A stretch of DNA of 64,000 nt from Entophlyctis helioformis. Its lineage: Eukaryota; Chytridiomycota; Chytridiomycetes; Chytridiales; Chytriomycetaceae. This document shows positions 46,988-56,766 of this stretch, piece by piece. The notes beneath the pieces are model-generated. The model saw only the letters and a list, made by a program, of their open reading frames with translations. It did no database searches and had not been told where the DNA came from. The DNA lies in NCBI GenBank assembly GCA_025526915.1, contig JAHLKH010000111.1, positions 27,200-91,199 of the forward strand, given 5' to 3'. Position 1 is the stretch's first letter, and each line of letters starts with the position of its first letter. The position numbers were made by a program, and so were the translations under genes.

Positions 46988-48379
46988 CTACGTGCTGGAT
47001 GCTGCAGCCTTGGTGAGTAGATGGCGCTCGCTTTCGTACACTCGGCGCGCAATATCCTCGCACAGACGACGCTTTTCGCCAGTGCCCATGAACCGCCACT
47101 GCGGCACATCCGACGCTGTTGCCACGAACCTCTTGACAAACGAGTACTTCCAGATGGCGTCTGTCAGATCGCGGCCCTCCATAAACACATCGCCGCTCCC
47201 CACGCCGCTCATGGCACGCAGCGCACTCTGTATCAGCAGTCTCCGCTCAGTGGGTGGGAACGGCGGCTCGCTGGCGAGACTGGCAACAAGCTGCGATGCG
47301 TCATTGGAGTCGCCGTCAAGGAACGCCAGTACACGGCCATCGATGACGTTGTGGACATCAAATGCAGGCGACGCAGACCGGATGAGTGCAAGCCGTTCGG
47401 CGTTTGTGCACTTTGGCGGCGGGCGTTTGATGGTGATGGAGGACATCAGCCATGACAGGTGAGCGACAAGCCGCAGGGGCCGCACCATGGCGATCGGAGC
47501 ATCCATGTCAATGGACGACGACGAGGAGACGAGAAGATCGCCGGTGGTGGGGACGGGCGACACCGCGTACTCGAGGTAGAAGTCGAGCTCGCCGAGATAG
47601 TGGGAGCCAGGAGTGCTGGCGTCAAAGTGGTACTGGCGCTCAAACTCGGGGCGGTACGTCTCGTTGAAGAGCGTGTGTGCGGTGAGGAAGGCGGCCGCGG
47701 ATGACTGCGGGGCAGGCTGCGACGTGTACTTGGAGACGTACTCGGAATGCAGGGACGCCCATGCCTCGTTGCAAACGCGGACTGGGACGACCACGCGGTT
47801 CATGGGAAGCAGCCCATCAGGCGATGCCACGTATCCGTGCGGCGCGAGCGGTGACGGTGCAGCGGACTGATCGCCTGCAAGGCCGGCACTCTCAGCGCCA
47901 GGACGCTCAGACGCACCGTCAGCACCGTCAGTGCCGGTAGCAGCATAGACGGCAGGCAGGAACGTCACGGTTTGGTTGGCAAAGTTGACGTGCGAAGGTG
48001 CCAGCCGCACGTACGACGGCCTGGCGTGCACGACGCTTGGAGCGACAGCGTCGCCCGGAAGCGCGTTTGCAGCCGGCGACGGTGCGCCGAGGGTGGTGCG
48101 AAGCGAGCCGGCCGGACACTCGATGTACACGCATGGCAGCGACCAGTTGAGGGCAGAGCCTCGACGATGGATGCCGACGCCGTGCGACGTGCGGCCGAGC
48201 ACCTTGAGCAGCAGCGCCTGGTGGGCCGCGGCCTGCATGGTGCGCGAGCAGCGCGCGACGGCCGCGACGGACGCCAGGTCCAGCCAGCCCAGCGCATCGG
48301 CCAGCACGGGCAGCGGCAGGCTCTGCAGCGAGGCCGCTGCGATGGCCGGCGTGGCAGCGGTGGGGTTGCACGCAGTCAT
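46988..48379 (-). CDS. F-box-like protein of unknown specificity
   Basis: This is a single open frame of 463 residues. The N-terminus has an F-box-like helix bundle: LQSLPLPVLADALGWLDLAS, then VAAVARCSRTMQAAAHQALL. The rest has no repeat or catalytic motif I recognise. Aromatic-rich stretches (FERQYHFDASTPGSHYLGEL, DFYLEYAVSPVPTTG) and a late segment with GRDLTDAIWKYSFVKRFVAT suggest a folded C-terminal domain. F-box proteins usually bring substrates to SCF ubiquitin ligases; that role is inferred. Its start codon lies 76 bases from the start of the divergent SLA2. Confidence 0.65.
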   Translation of the reverse strand: MTACNPTAATPAIAAASLQSLPLPVLADALGWLDLASVAAVARCSRTMQAAAHQALLLKVLGRTSHGVGIHRRGSALNWSLPCVYIECPAGSLRTTLGAPSPAANALPGDAVAPSVVHARPSYVRLAPSHVNFANQTVTFLPAVYAATGTDGADGASERPGAESAGLAGDQSAAPSPLAPHGYVASPDGLLPMNRVVVPVRVCNEAWASLHSEYVSKYTSQPAPQSSAAAFLTAHTLFNETYRPEFERQYHFDASTPGSHYLGELDFYLEYAVSPVPTTGDLLVSSSSSIDMDAPIAMVRPLRLVAHLSWLMSSITIKRPPPKCTNAERLALIRSASPAFDVHNVIDGRVLAFLDGDSNDASQLVASLASEPPFPPTERRLLIQSALRAMSGVGSGDVFMEGRDLTDAIWKYSFVKRFVATASDVPQWRFMGTGEKRRLCEDIARRVYESERHLLTKAAASST

Positions 48380-48455
48380 GGGCGGTGTCGCGGGGGCAGA
48401 TCTGGGTCGGAGCGTTGGTGTAGCTTAACGCGCAAGTAGGAAAGTGCCGACAGCG
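48380..48455. promoter_or_regulatory. 76-bp bidirectional promoter between F-box gene and SLA2
   Basis: Two divergent ATG codons, each confirmed by coding sequence, are only 76 bases apart, so both transcripts must start within this interval or inside the neighbouring gene. No CCAAT or TATA motif is evident. Confidence 0.6.
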
Positions 48456-51400
48456 ATGGGCAGCAGATACGGCGGCGGCTACGCGGTCGAAAAGTACGAG
48501 GAGGAGCTGGCGCAGGCCATCAAGAAGGCGCTGTCGCCCGACGAGGCGGCGCCCAAGCAGAAGCACGTCCGCTCGTGCATCCTGTACACCTGGGACGTCA
48601 AGGGCGCCGGCTCGTTCTGGGCGGCCATCAAGACGTACCCGATGGTCGGCGACGAGATTGTGTCGTTCAAGGCGCTCGTCACCATCCACAAGGTCATCCG
48701 CCAGGGCCACCCGCAGGTGGGTTGGCCGTTGCTGGCTGCCTCTAGCTGCGTCTAGCTGCTGCTGGCTGCTGCTGGCTGCAACTGGCTGCTACCGCCGTGT
48801 CTGGCCACCCCGGCGCTTGCCGTTGTTGTTCCCTTGCGTGGTTGAGCGTGCCAAGCACGGCATGTCGCTTGTGCCGCGGCTGGTGGCTGACAACCGATGC
48901 CCGATGCCCGATGCCCGATGGCTGGCATGTCTTGCCTGGCTTGCCTGGCTTGGCCCGACAGGTGCTCAAGGCGGCCATCGAGCAGTCTGGCTGGCTCGAC
49001 CAGCTCGCCGCCAGTCCGGCTACAACAGCAGAGGTCGGTTGCCGCTGCTCGCTGGTGCACCGCGGCTGTGGCTCTTTCATTGCTGCTGCTGCTGATGCTG
49101 CTGCTGCTGCCGCTCTGCGCTCGCATAGGCTACGGCGGCCTCATCACGGCGTACGTGACGTACCTGCAGACCAAGCTGCAGTTCCACGCCATCCACCCAG
49201 AGTTCTCGGGCACCTTTGACTACGAGGAGTACGTCTCGCTCCGCGGCATCGACGATCCCAACGAAGGGTACGCACGCACGCACGCCTGTCCATCTACTGC
49301 CATTTACCCGCATCTGGCTGGCATCTGCATCTGACCTCTGCACATCTGGCTGACCTCTGGCTGTGCTTGACCATGCAAACCAACGCCACAGATACGAGAC
49401 CATCAGCGAGCTGCTGCTGCTGCTGGACAAGATCGACGCCTTTTCCAAGCTCATCTTTGGCGCCGTGCGGTCCATGGGCAGCTCCGAAGCCCGCGTGTCG
49501 GCGCTCGTGCCGCTCGTCGAAGAGTCGCACGGCATCTACCTCTTCATCGTCAGCATGATGTCTGCCATGCACCAGAGTGCGTCGTTGCTCATCCGCTTGT
49601 ATGCAGCCGCTCGAGTGCTAACCTCTGCACCATCGCCGCTCTCCCTCCCGCAACAGTCATTGGCTCCGTCGAAGTCCTCGCTCCTCTCCGCGAACAGTTC
49701 AAGCGCAACCACTACGCCCTCGTCAAGTTCTACGACGAGTGCTCCATGTTAAAGTACCTGACTGCGCTCGTGACGATCCCCAAGATCTCGGCCGACGCGC
49801 CAGACTTTTTGTCGCAAGGTGCACCCACGCAGCAGCCCAAGAAAAACACCAACAACAACAACAATGCCGCCAATGCTGCACGCAAGAAGCAGGAAGAGGA
49901 CGAGGCGTTTATGCGCCAGCAGGAGGAAATGCAGCGCAAGTTTCTTGAAGAGCAGGAGCAGCTCGAGCGCCAGCAGGCCGAGATGGAGCGTCTGCGCCAG
50001 GCCGAGCTGGCCCGCCAGCAGGAGATGCTCCGCCAGCAAGAGCTGCTCAGACAGCAGGAGCAGGAGCGCGTGCGGATGCAGATGCAGGCGCAGGAGCAGC
50101 AGATGATCAACTCGCGGCTGCTTGACGCGCACTCGCAGCTCGAGTACTTCCGCAACCAGTCCGCCCAGGACCGCAACATGATTGAGCAGTACAGCCAGGT
50201 AGGGAGATGCGCTGATGCCCAAGCTGCGTTACCAGCCATTGCTGGGCAGGATTTGGCTGACGATCCGGGTCTGTGTCATTAGCGCGTTGGGCAGCTCGAG
50301 CAGCAGCTCGCACAGATGAGCCTGACCAGCTCGGCCAATGCAGGCAAGGACGACATCATCAAGCGGCTGCAGGACGAGATTGCCCAATGGAAGCAAAAGT
50401 ACGAGTCGCTTGCCAAGTTGTATGCCCAGCTGCGCAAGGAGCACCTGGATCTGCTGAACAAGTTCAAGACCATCAAGGACGCAGGCACCAAGGCGACCGA
50501 CGAGGTCCGACGCGAAGTTGTGCGCCTCGAGGCGGAGCTCAAGGTCAGACAGTGCATCGTGTAACAACTCTTGTTGCAGTGGTGCTCCCGACTGACACGC
50601 GATATGCATCGAAACACTGGCCCTCCATCCAGGCCAAAGCAAACGAGCTCACCGAAGCGCTTGTCAACAACAACAGAGCTCGTGGCGACACGGACCGCAT
50701 CCGCATGCAGTAACGAGGAGGAGCTCGCACGTCTCCGCCGGGAGATCCAAGAGTCCAAGGCGGCTCTGAACGACATTTCGTCGACCAAGGGTGCCGAGGT
50801 GCAGGCCCTCGTCGCGCGCTTCACCAACGAGCAGACGCAGCTGGAGAACATCATCCGCGCCAAGCAGGCCGAGGCCGAAGAGATGAGGCGGCGCCTGGAC
50901 GATCTGCTGATCACGCTCGAGCGCAACAAGGCGGCGAGCGACGAGGAGGTGGCTGTCCTCCAGGCCGGCCTTGACCAGGCTCTGCTGGTCCTGTCGCAGC
51001 AGCAGAAGGAGAGCCAGATGGGTCTTGTGACGCGCGACGACGAGATCACCAAGCTGCGCAACGAGCACCGCAAGCTGTTGTACCAAATGATGGGTGGGTG
51101 GATATGCATCTTGTGTGTAGACAAGTGGCCCTGTTGATGCTGACGAGGCACTGCCGTGATGACAGACAATGTGCTCAATGCCTGCTCGACCACGGTCATG
51201 GAGGCTGTGTACGAACTCGACAGCGCTGCGCACGAGGGCAACCAGACCGCATCGCCCGAGCATGTGCTGTCGCTCATGGAAAAGGCACAGCAGAACTGCA
51301 GCGAGTTCAGCGCCTCGTTTGTGCGTCTTGTGAACGGCGCAGATCCCAAGGACGCCATCAACACGTCGAGTGCGCTTGCACAGTCGGTGTCGCAGCTGCT

Positions 51401-52358
51401 CCACAACGGCAAGGGCGTTGTGCGTCTTGCGCCAAACGACGCTGATGCAGAGGACACGATGCGTTCCCTCCGCATGGGTGCCGACGCCACCATTGACTTT
51501 TTCAACCAGCTCAAGTCGACGGCGCTGGCCCTCATTGCCTCTGACCAGCAGGCCGTCCGCATTGTCGAGCTTTCGCGGGCAACGCAGCACCATGTCGGCC
51601 GTGTCGGCCCCATTGTCGAGAAGCTGTCGCAGTCCAAGCTGCAGGGCACGCTCGAGGGCGATCTCGGCGACGCGGTCGAGCGCGAGCTGGGCAATGCAGC
51701 CCGTGCCATTGACGAGGCTACGCGCCGCATGCAGGAGCTTCTTGCCCGCTCTGGCCCCGACCTCAACGTGCACTCTGCGATCCTGCAGGCTGCGCTCGCC
51801 ATCACGACTGCGATTGCCAACCTCATTCGCTGCGCCACGGCGTCGCAGCAGGAGATTGTTGCGCACGGCAAGGGCAGCACCACCAAGGGAGCCTTTTACA
51901 AGAAGAACAACAAGTGGACCGAGGGACTCGTGTCTGCCGCGCAGTCGGTCGCCGTGGCCACCACGTACCTTGTCGAGGTCGCCGACGGCCTTGTGCAGGG
52001 CACCCACTCGCTCGAGCAGCTCGCCGTGGCTGCGCAGGAAGTCTCGGTTGCCACGACCCAGCTTGTCGCTGCCGCCCGTGTCAAGGCCGTGCCGCTCTCC
52101 AAGACCCACGACCGGCTCGAAGAAGCGGCCAGCGCTGTGCGCGAGGCCACCAAGCTGCTTGTGCGTGCGGCCAAGGATGCGGCCAAGTTGTCTGCCGAGT
52201 CCCGCGCGCGTGGCGAGATCTCCCAGATGAGCAAGCACGAGGCCAAGATCCGCGAGATGCAGCAGCAGGTGCGCATCCTCGAGCTCGAGAAGGAGCTGTC
52301 CACCGCGCGGTTCCAGCTCGGCGAGATGCGTCGCCAGGGATACCACGAGGACGAGTAG
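48456..52358 (+). CDS. SLA2: Sla2/HIP1-family endocytic adaptor
   Basis: Sla2 links clathrin coats and PI(4,5)P2 membranes to actin in endocytosis. Exon 1 (48456-48716) starts MGSRYGGGYAVEKYEEELAQ, an ANTH domain (FKALVTIHKVIRQGHPQ). Further ANTH exons have LITAYVTYLQTKLQFHAIHP and LVPLVEESHGIYLFIVSMMS. A Gln/Glu-rich coiled coil (MRQQEEMQRKFLEEQEQLER onward, about 49900-50200) continues through IIKRLQDEIAQWKQKYESLA and LRREIQESKAALNDIS. The C-terminal I/LWEQ (THATCH) actin-binding module is coded at about 51165-52358: SFVRLVNGADPKDAINTS, KWTEGLVSAAQSVAVATTYL and LEKELSTARFQLGEMRRQGY. About eight introns are present, the first acceptor at 48960-48961. The domain order is complete for the family. 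Confidence 0.93.
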
Positions 52359-52548
52359 ACGGTGCTTGTCTGTGCTTGCAATGCGTTCCCCTCCAACATC
52401 CGCTCAACCACCACATCCGCTCAACCACAACCGTCCATCCATCGATCATCCCTGCCATGCCAAATGAAACGCGATCACTTGAAACAGCGTCGTCGTCATG
52501 CCCGCCGTTCAACTTGACCATCAAAGCCAATAGACGTGCAGTGGCACC

Positions 52549-53141
52549 ATGGCGTACCACGACACCAGCATCGACGACAAGCCAGTGCCAGGCCCGATTG
52601 CGGTCATGGGCTTCAGCCTCGGCTTCATCTTCTTCACCAACCAGCAGTCCTGGACGCAATGGCGCAACATCCTCCTCGTGATCGCCGCCTGTGCCTTTTG
52701 CGTCTTTGCCGAGAACCTCTACACGCTGGTACTCGACATCAACGGCTTCCAGCCCAAGCTGCGCCGACGGAAATCCGGCGCCTACTCGGCGTGGTTCGTG
52801 TGCACCATGATCCTCCTGGTCGTGACGCTGTGTCTGCCCAGGCCGCTGCTGACCTATGGGCTCGCATGGCCCTCTTTGCGTCCGTGTCCGCCGGCATGCT
52901 TCTGCTGTTTGGTTTCATGGACATGGCGGCCAACGGGTTCCGGTGGCGCAAGTTTGACGAGAACCGCCCTGATGGCGCGGACCACGACAGCGAGCTGTTT
53001 GACGAGGAGGGCCAGGACGTGATTGACCTGCAGGAAGAGCCGCTGCCGAGGTACTCGCTGATGGGTGCGTTTACTGTCGTGGCCGTCGAGCCTGCGCCGC
53101 CGTACAGCATCGAGGGCGGCGCGGATGCATCTGCAAAATGA
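52549..53141 (+). CDS. small four-helix membrane protein (one-base frame break)
   Basis: The ATG at 52549 gives MAYHDTSIDDKPVPGPIAVM, with helices near IAVMGFSLGFIFFTN, ILLVIAACAFCVFAENLYTL, WFVCTMILLVVTLCL and, after a frame change, LFASVSAGMLLLFGFMDMAA. A cytoplasmic-type acidic tail follows (FDENRPDGADHDSELFDEEG, ending GADASAK). The first frame continues past 52860 into Cys/Trp-rich nonsense, while the second carries helix 4 and the tail. One more G in the GGG at 52858-52860 joins them. I do not recognise the family; four helices and an acidic tail with two aromatic-Pro motifs are all that can be said. Confidence 0.6.
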
Positions 53142-53422
53142 AATACTGAAACACGTCCAACGACCCGTCGTGCCAGAGGAGCCAACAGTGGCGATGCGGA
53201 CAGCATTGGAAACGGGCCGTGGGACATGGGCAGTTGCCAGCAGGCTCTCTCGCTGTGATCTTGGCTGCGGAAACCAACGAGATGCGTTGATAGTATGCCG
53301 TCACGGATGCAACCGAGTCTAGCTTTGGACGCAGATGCAGCTGGGACTGGGAGTCTGCAGTGTGCATTCTGCGTTGCACCACGGAGGCTGGGACTGCCAG
53401 CAGGCTGGCAGGGGCAGGTGGC

Positions 53423-53512
53423 ATCATCAAGCGCATGCTTCCAGACTTTGACGTGGCGGGCGGTTGAGTTAAAAGAGTCGCTTTCCCAGGAGCTGGACTT
53501 TGTGCACGAGGT
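53423..53512 (+). pseudogene. relic of an ABC1/ADCK-type atypical kinase
   Basis: Two adjacent frames read IIKRMLPDFDVAG and then VELKESLSQELDFVHEV before a stop. This matches the conserved region of ABC1/COQ8/ADCK kinases, where a Pro-Asp-Phe stretch is followed by (D/E)-x-L-K-x-S-L-x-x-E-L-D-F-x-x-E. Only about 30 residues survive, with a frame break and no start, ATP loop or catalytic motif. It lies in the 515-base stretch 53142-53657, which otherwise shows no gene. Confidence 0.55.
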
Positions 53513-53657
53513 GTAGCATCGAGTTGCTCTTCATTACTTTGGCGATTCAAGGACGCCTTTTCTCGGCGATGCTTTGTGCTCTTTCTTCAGCTCTGGCGTA
53601 ACAGATCCGAATGACTTTGATTGTGGGCTTGGTGCGTAACTGACCACCAAGTATGGC

Positions 53658-55672
53658 CTATGGCTGCATGGCGTCATTCTGCCGAAATTGGCTCTCAGCA
53701 AACAGACAGTGCACCATCATCACACGAAGTGCAATGAATACCTGGACGGGTGCAATGCCAAACCCAGACGTGATGCCCTCGATCTCCAGCAGCTCAGACA
53801 GCGACGCAGACGGCCTGTTGTTTGACTCGATGCCGTGCATGAACACATTGAAGGCCATCTGGCTATCGTGCGGTCTTGCCCGACGATTCCTCCAGTGTGC
53901 TAAAGTCTTCCTGGATCTTTCCTTGACTCTACGCGACTCAGTATTGCTGATCCTTTCGTTTGCTGTCTCGATGGTTTCATCGATCGCGGCATCCACTACT
54001 TCCGTGTAGAGGTCAAGCAACTGCTGTGCGCGGTCCTCCAAGTCGTTTGGAAGGCGTCTCGACAAGTACACGACCAAGTCCCATGCAGCCTGAAATGAGA
54101 ACATGGGGTTTGCATAATCGCATCCACTCACGCTGGCAAACACAGCCAGATCGGATTCTTGCTGGAATCCCCCTGCCTCAAGTATCTTGTCCTGGCTGAT
54201 CAGATCCTTGCTCTTATCACCAAGGCGGAGTGTGTATTTGCAGCCTGGAGTGAACGGGATATCAGCGTCTCCAGATACCGCGATGACGTTGTCCTTGCTT
54301 GCCGCCCTCGCAATGGGCACGTCGGCCTCAAACTCGGCCTGCACCACACTTGCTCGCACTGCAACAGGTAGTCGACGCGCCGAGACGAGATCTGCGAGCG
54401 GCAAAGCACCTGGGCCAGCTCGGGCGGCGTGTGCGTGGATGAGCGAGATCGCCTCATCGAATGCACGCTTGGCGCGACCTTGGATCGCCTGGTCGCCATT
54501 GGTGGCGGGGTAGGGAATGCCTTGAGTATCCACCTGCAGAGGACCACGGCGTTCTCGAGACGTGAGCAGATCGAAGCCCTTGGCACACGCCTCGGCCTCG
54601 CTCGCGAGATCCTTGAGAATTCTGATCTGCTGTTGGATCTTGGAAGCAAGCTCAGGATAGAGCTTGCACACCATGCTCGCAACACGCTTGAGAAAGTCGT
54701 GTTTGGCTTCGACCAATAACCAAACAAGCAGGAGATAGATGAGGTGCTTGTGTGGAGGTGCGAGGAAAAAGCATTTGCGACGGACGGAGTCGATTTGTGC
54801 TGCTAGTTCGCTGACACGCTTCCTGACTGTGTGGGTTTGCTGGCCGTCAGGATATTGCGCACTTCAGATGAAAAGGATGCTGTTAGCGGTGAACTCTGGC
54901 TCGTGCCATGCACTGAAAGTACTGACAGCAACGCCTTATACTCATCAAAGAGCCCTTTCATCGGCTGATAAGCAGATATGGCCGTTCTCTGTTTTAAGCT
55001 GGTCTTGTTCATCTTGGCACCCGATGTTTCACCGTCTACAACAAGACAGACATCTTTGAATGTGGAGAGCGAGGCAAGCAGCTCTATAGCGATCTCCTTG
55101 ACCGGTTTGAACCATTCTCCTGGCCTGATGTTATAGCACTTCTTGTTGAGCATCTTGGGGTATGCGTTTCCGAGGAAGTCGACGGCCGCATGCCAGCTGT
55201 TAGCAGCGACGCCGCTGATGGGACCGTCATGCCATTCCATAGCTGCTGACAGCCCCGTCTTCCGAAGGAGAGTTGCCGCCCCTTTTGCTGACCAGGTCAT
55301 CGTGTTGGTTGAGCCAGAAGGTGCAGCGGCTTCGGCGACAGCAGACGCAGCTTGTACTGCTTCGGCAATGGCCTTGCAGTGACGGTTTGGAGCTGTTAGG
55401 CTGTTGGCACTCAAGCCAATGGCAGGACACTGGCAGGGCGCACCACTCACATCATCGAAAAGGCTGTCGGGAGACGCAGCAGCTTGTTGAGCAGCAGGCT
55501 CCTGGCGAGCAACAGTGCCCTTCCAGCCCTCAGCAGCCGCACCAGAAGCAGCCGCGTGTCGTTGCTCGAGCCTCCATCCCATAATGCAGGTTTCGAGATC
55601 AATGCAAACAAAGAGAATCGCACGACTCGGTCGAGCCACATGGCGCGTTGTTGCTGTGCTGGTATCGCGCAT
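53658..55672 (-). CDS. Rad2/XPG-family-like structure-specific nuclease
   Basis: FEN1/XPG/EXO1 nucleases cut flap or bubble DNA with two metals. The first exon (start taken at 55672, MRDTSTATTRHVARPSRAIL) has an N-terminal extension, then GAATLLRKTGLSAAMEWHDG, SGVAANSWHAAVDFL and LASLSTFKDVCLVVDGETSG. The last of these places an Asp as in the XPG N-domain. An intron lies at about 54920-54800 (exact ends unresolved). The second exon reads CFFLAPPHKHLIYLLLVWLL, VVQAEFEADVPIARAASKDN (E-x-E-A-D), VIAVSGDADIPFTPG (D-x-D) and FASVSGCDYA (G-C-D-Y), followed by a helical, basic C-terminus ending at 53658. The first family Asp (VAVDA) seems replaced by Ala-Asn. It is on the same strand as the Fanzor-like gene, 1.1 kb downstream of it. 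Confidence 0.6.
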
Positions 55673-55702
55673 TGTCTGCGCTTCGCAAGAGCTCTCTAGA
55701 TC

Positions 55703-55749
55703 GACCAATCACAGCGATTCCACCAGGATTGACCAATCACAGCGATTCC
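55703..55749 (-). promoter_or_regulatory. tandem CCAAT-box element upstream of the XPG-like gene
   Basis: Two perfect copies of GACCAATCACAGCGATTCC, starting at 55703 and 55731, lie 31-77 bases upstream of the putative ATG at 55672. CCAAT boxes bind the fungal HAP/NF-Y complex; the exact duplication of 19 bases suggests a functional or recently duplicated element. Confidence 0.6.
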
Positions 55750-56766
55750 GCCAAAGCGAGCTGGGCCACAATCTCGATCTGTTCCTCAACCAAGGACCAA
55801 CTCGAGCAGCGACGGGGCATCGTCAGCATGAACAGCAAGTGTTGGCTGCTGCAGCGGCTGCAGTCCACGTAGCGTCACAGCGACGCTGACCCGCTCGGCA
55901 CATCCAGTGGCAACGGTCTGCATTGCCGCATCCGCCAGATGCTTCCAGCAGCGTCGCAGTTCAACGACAGACGCTTGCTGCCAAGACACAGGCTGCTGGC
56001 TGGCGGGCTCTCGAGCTGGCTGGCTGGCTGTTCGGCTTCGAGCCGCTGTGTCCTGGCAGCAAGTGGCTGGCTCAAAACGACACGGCCTGGCTGACGGCAG
56101 ACGCCGAGCCACCAACGAGCGCCTTGCTGACTCGCTGTGTGCGAGTAACTGACCCTGCTCTGATGCGGCACAGACGGGCATCAGACTGGCCGACCAAGGG
56201 TGACCGGCCGACCAAAGCCAAGATACGCAGCACGCCTGCCACGATCAGACGCAGCAGCATGTTTGCCCTCCCTTGCAGCCACGCCACCACAACCACTCGA
56301 GACGATCAACAGCAGCGCCACTGTCTTTGGCATCTTGCACGACAGAGACCAAACAGGCGCATAATGGAGCAGGCACGATGCCGCAGATCCCAGCCAGCCA
56401 GCACATCCAGGCCACCAGCACCACTGCAACACGAAAACCAAGGCGCACCACTCGGCCGATTCGATCCGCTGCCAGACCACCATCCTTGGACTGCCTTGAC
56501 ATCCCACGGGCATCTCGGAATGGTTCAAAGACGAACAGCAGCGACACCGCAGCATATCATGACAACTGCCCCAACCACTCGAGCAAACAGCCGAAATCCA
56601 TCCAATGGAGCAATACTCGGCTGCGGGCGTGCAGATGCGCACCAACTGCGATCGCCAGTTGTTCTGAGAGACACACTGGATGCCGAGCAATTTTATGTGA
56701 CTAGCAGAAGAGAAATGGAATGAATCGCGGGGTGCACATCCGGCGGTCAGAGACAAACGCCACGCA
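55750..56766. other. 1-kb non-coding stretch downstream of the Fanzor-like gene
   Basis: No gene is supported here. Open frames on both strands are composition-driven. It contains CTGGCTGG-rich patches near 55990-56035. Because guide RNAs of TnpB and Fanzor elements come from the 3' flank of the nuclease gene, the part adjoining 56766 is where such an RNA or an element end would lie (inference). Confidence 0.4.

Noticed and set aside
55923..56723. Plus-strand open frame of 266 codons in the gap beside the Fanzor-like gene
   Set aside because: No domain, Arg/Thr/Pro-rich composition across what appears to be non-coding DNA, and no splice or start context supporting it.
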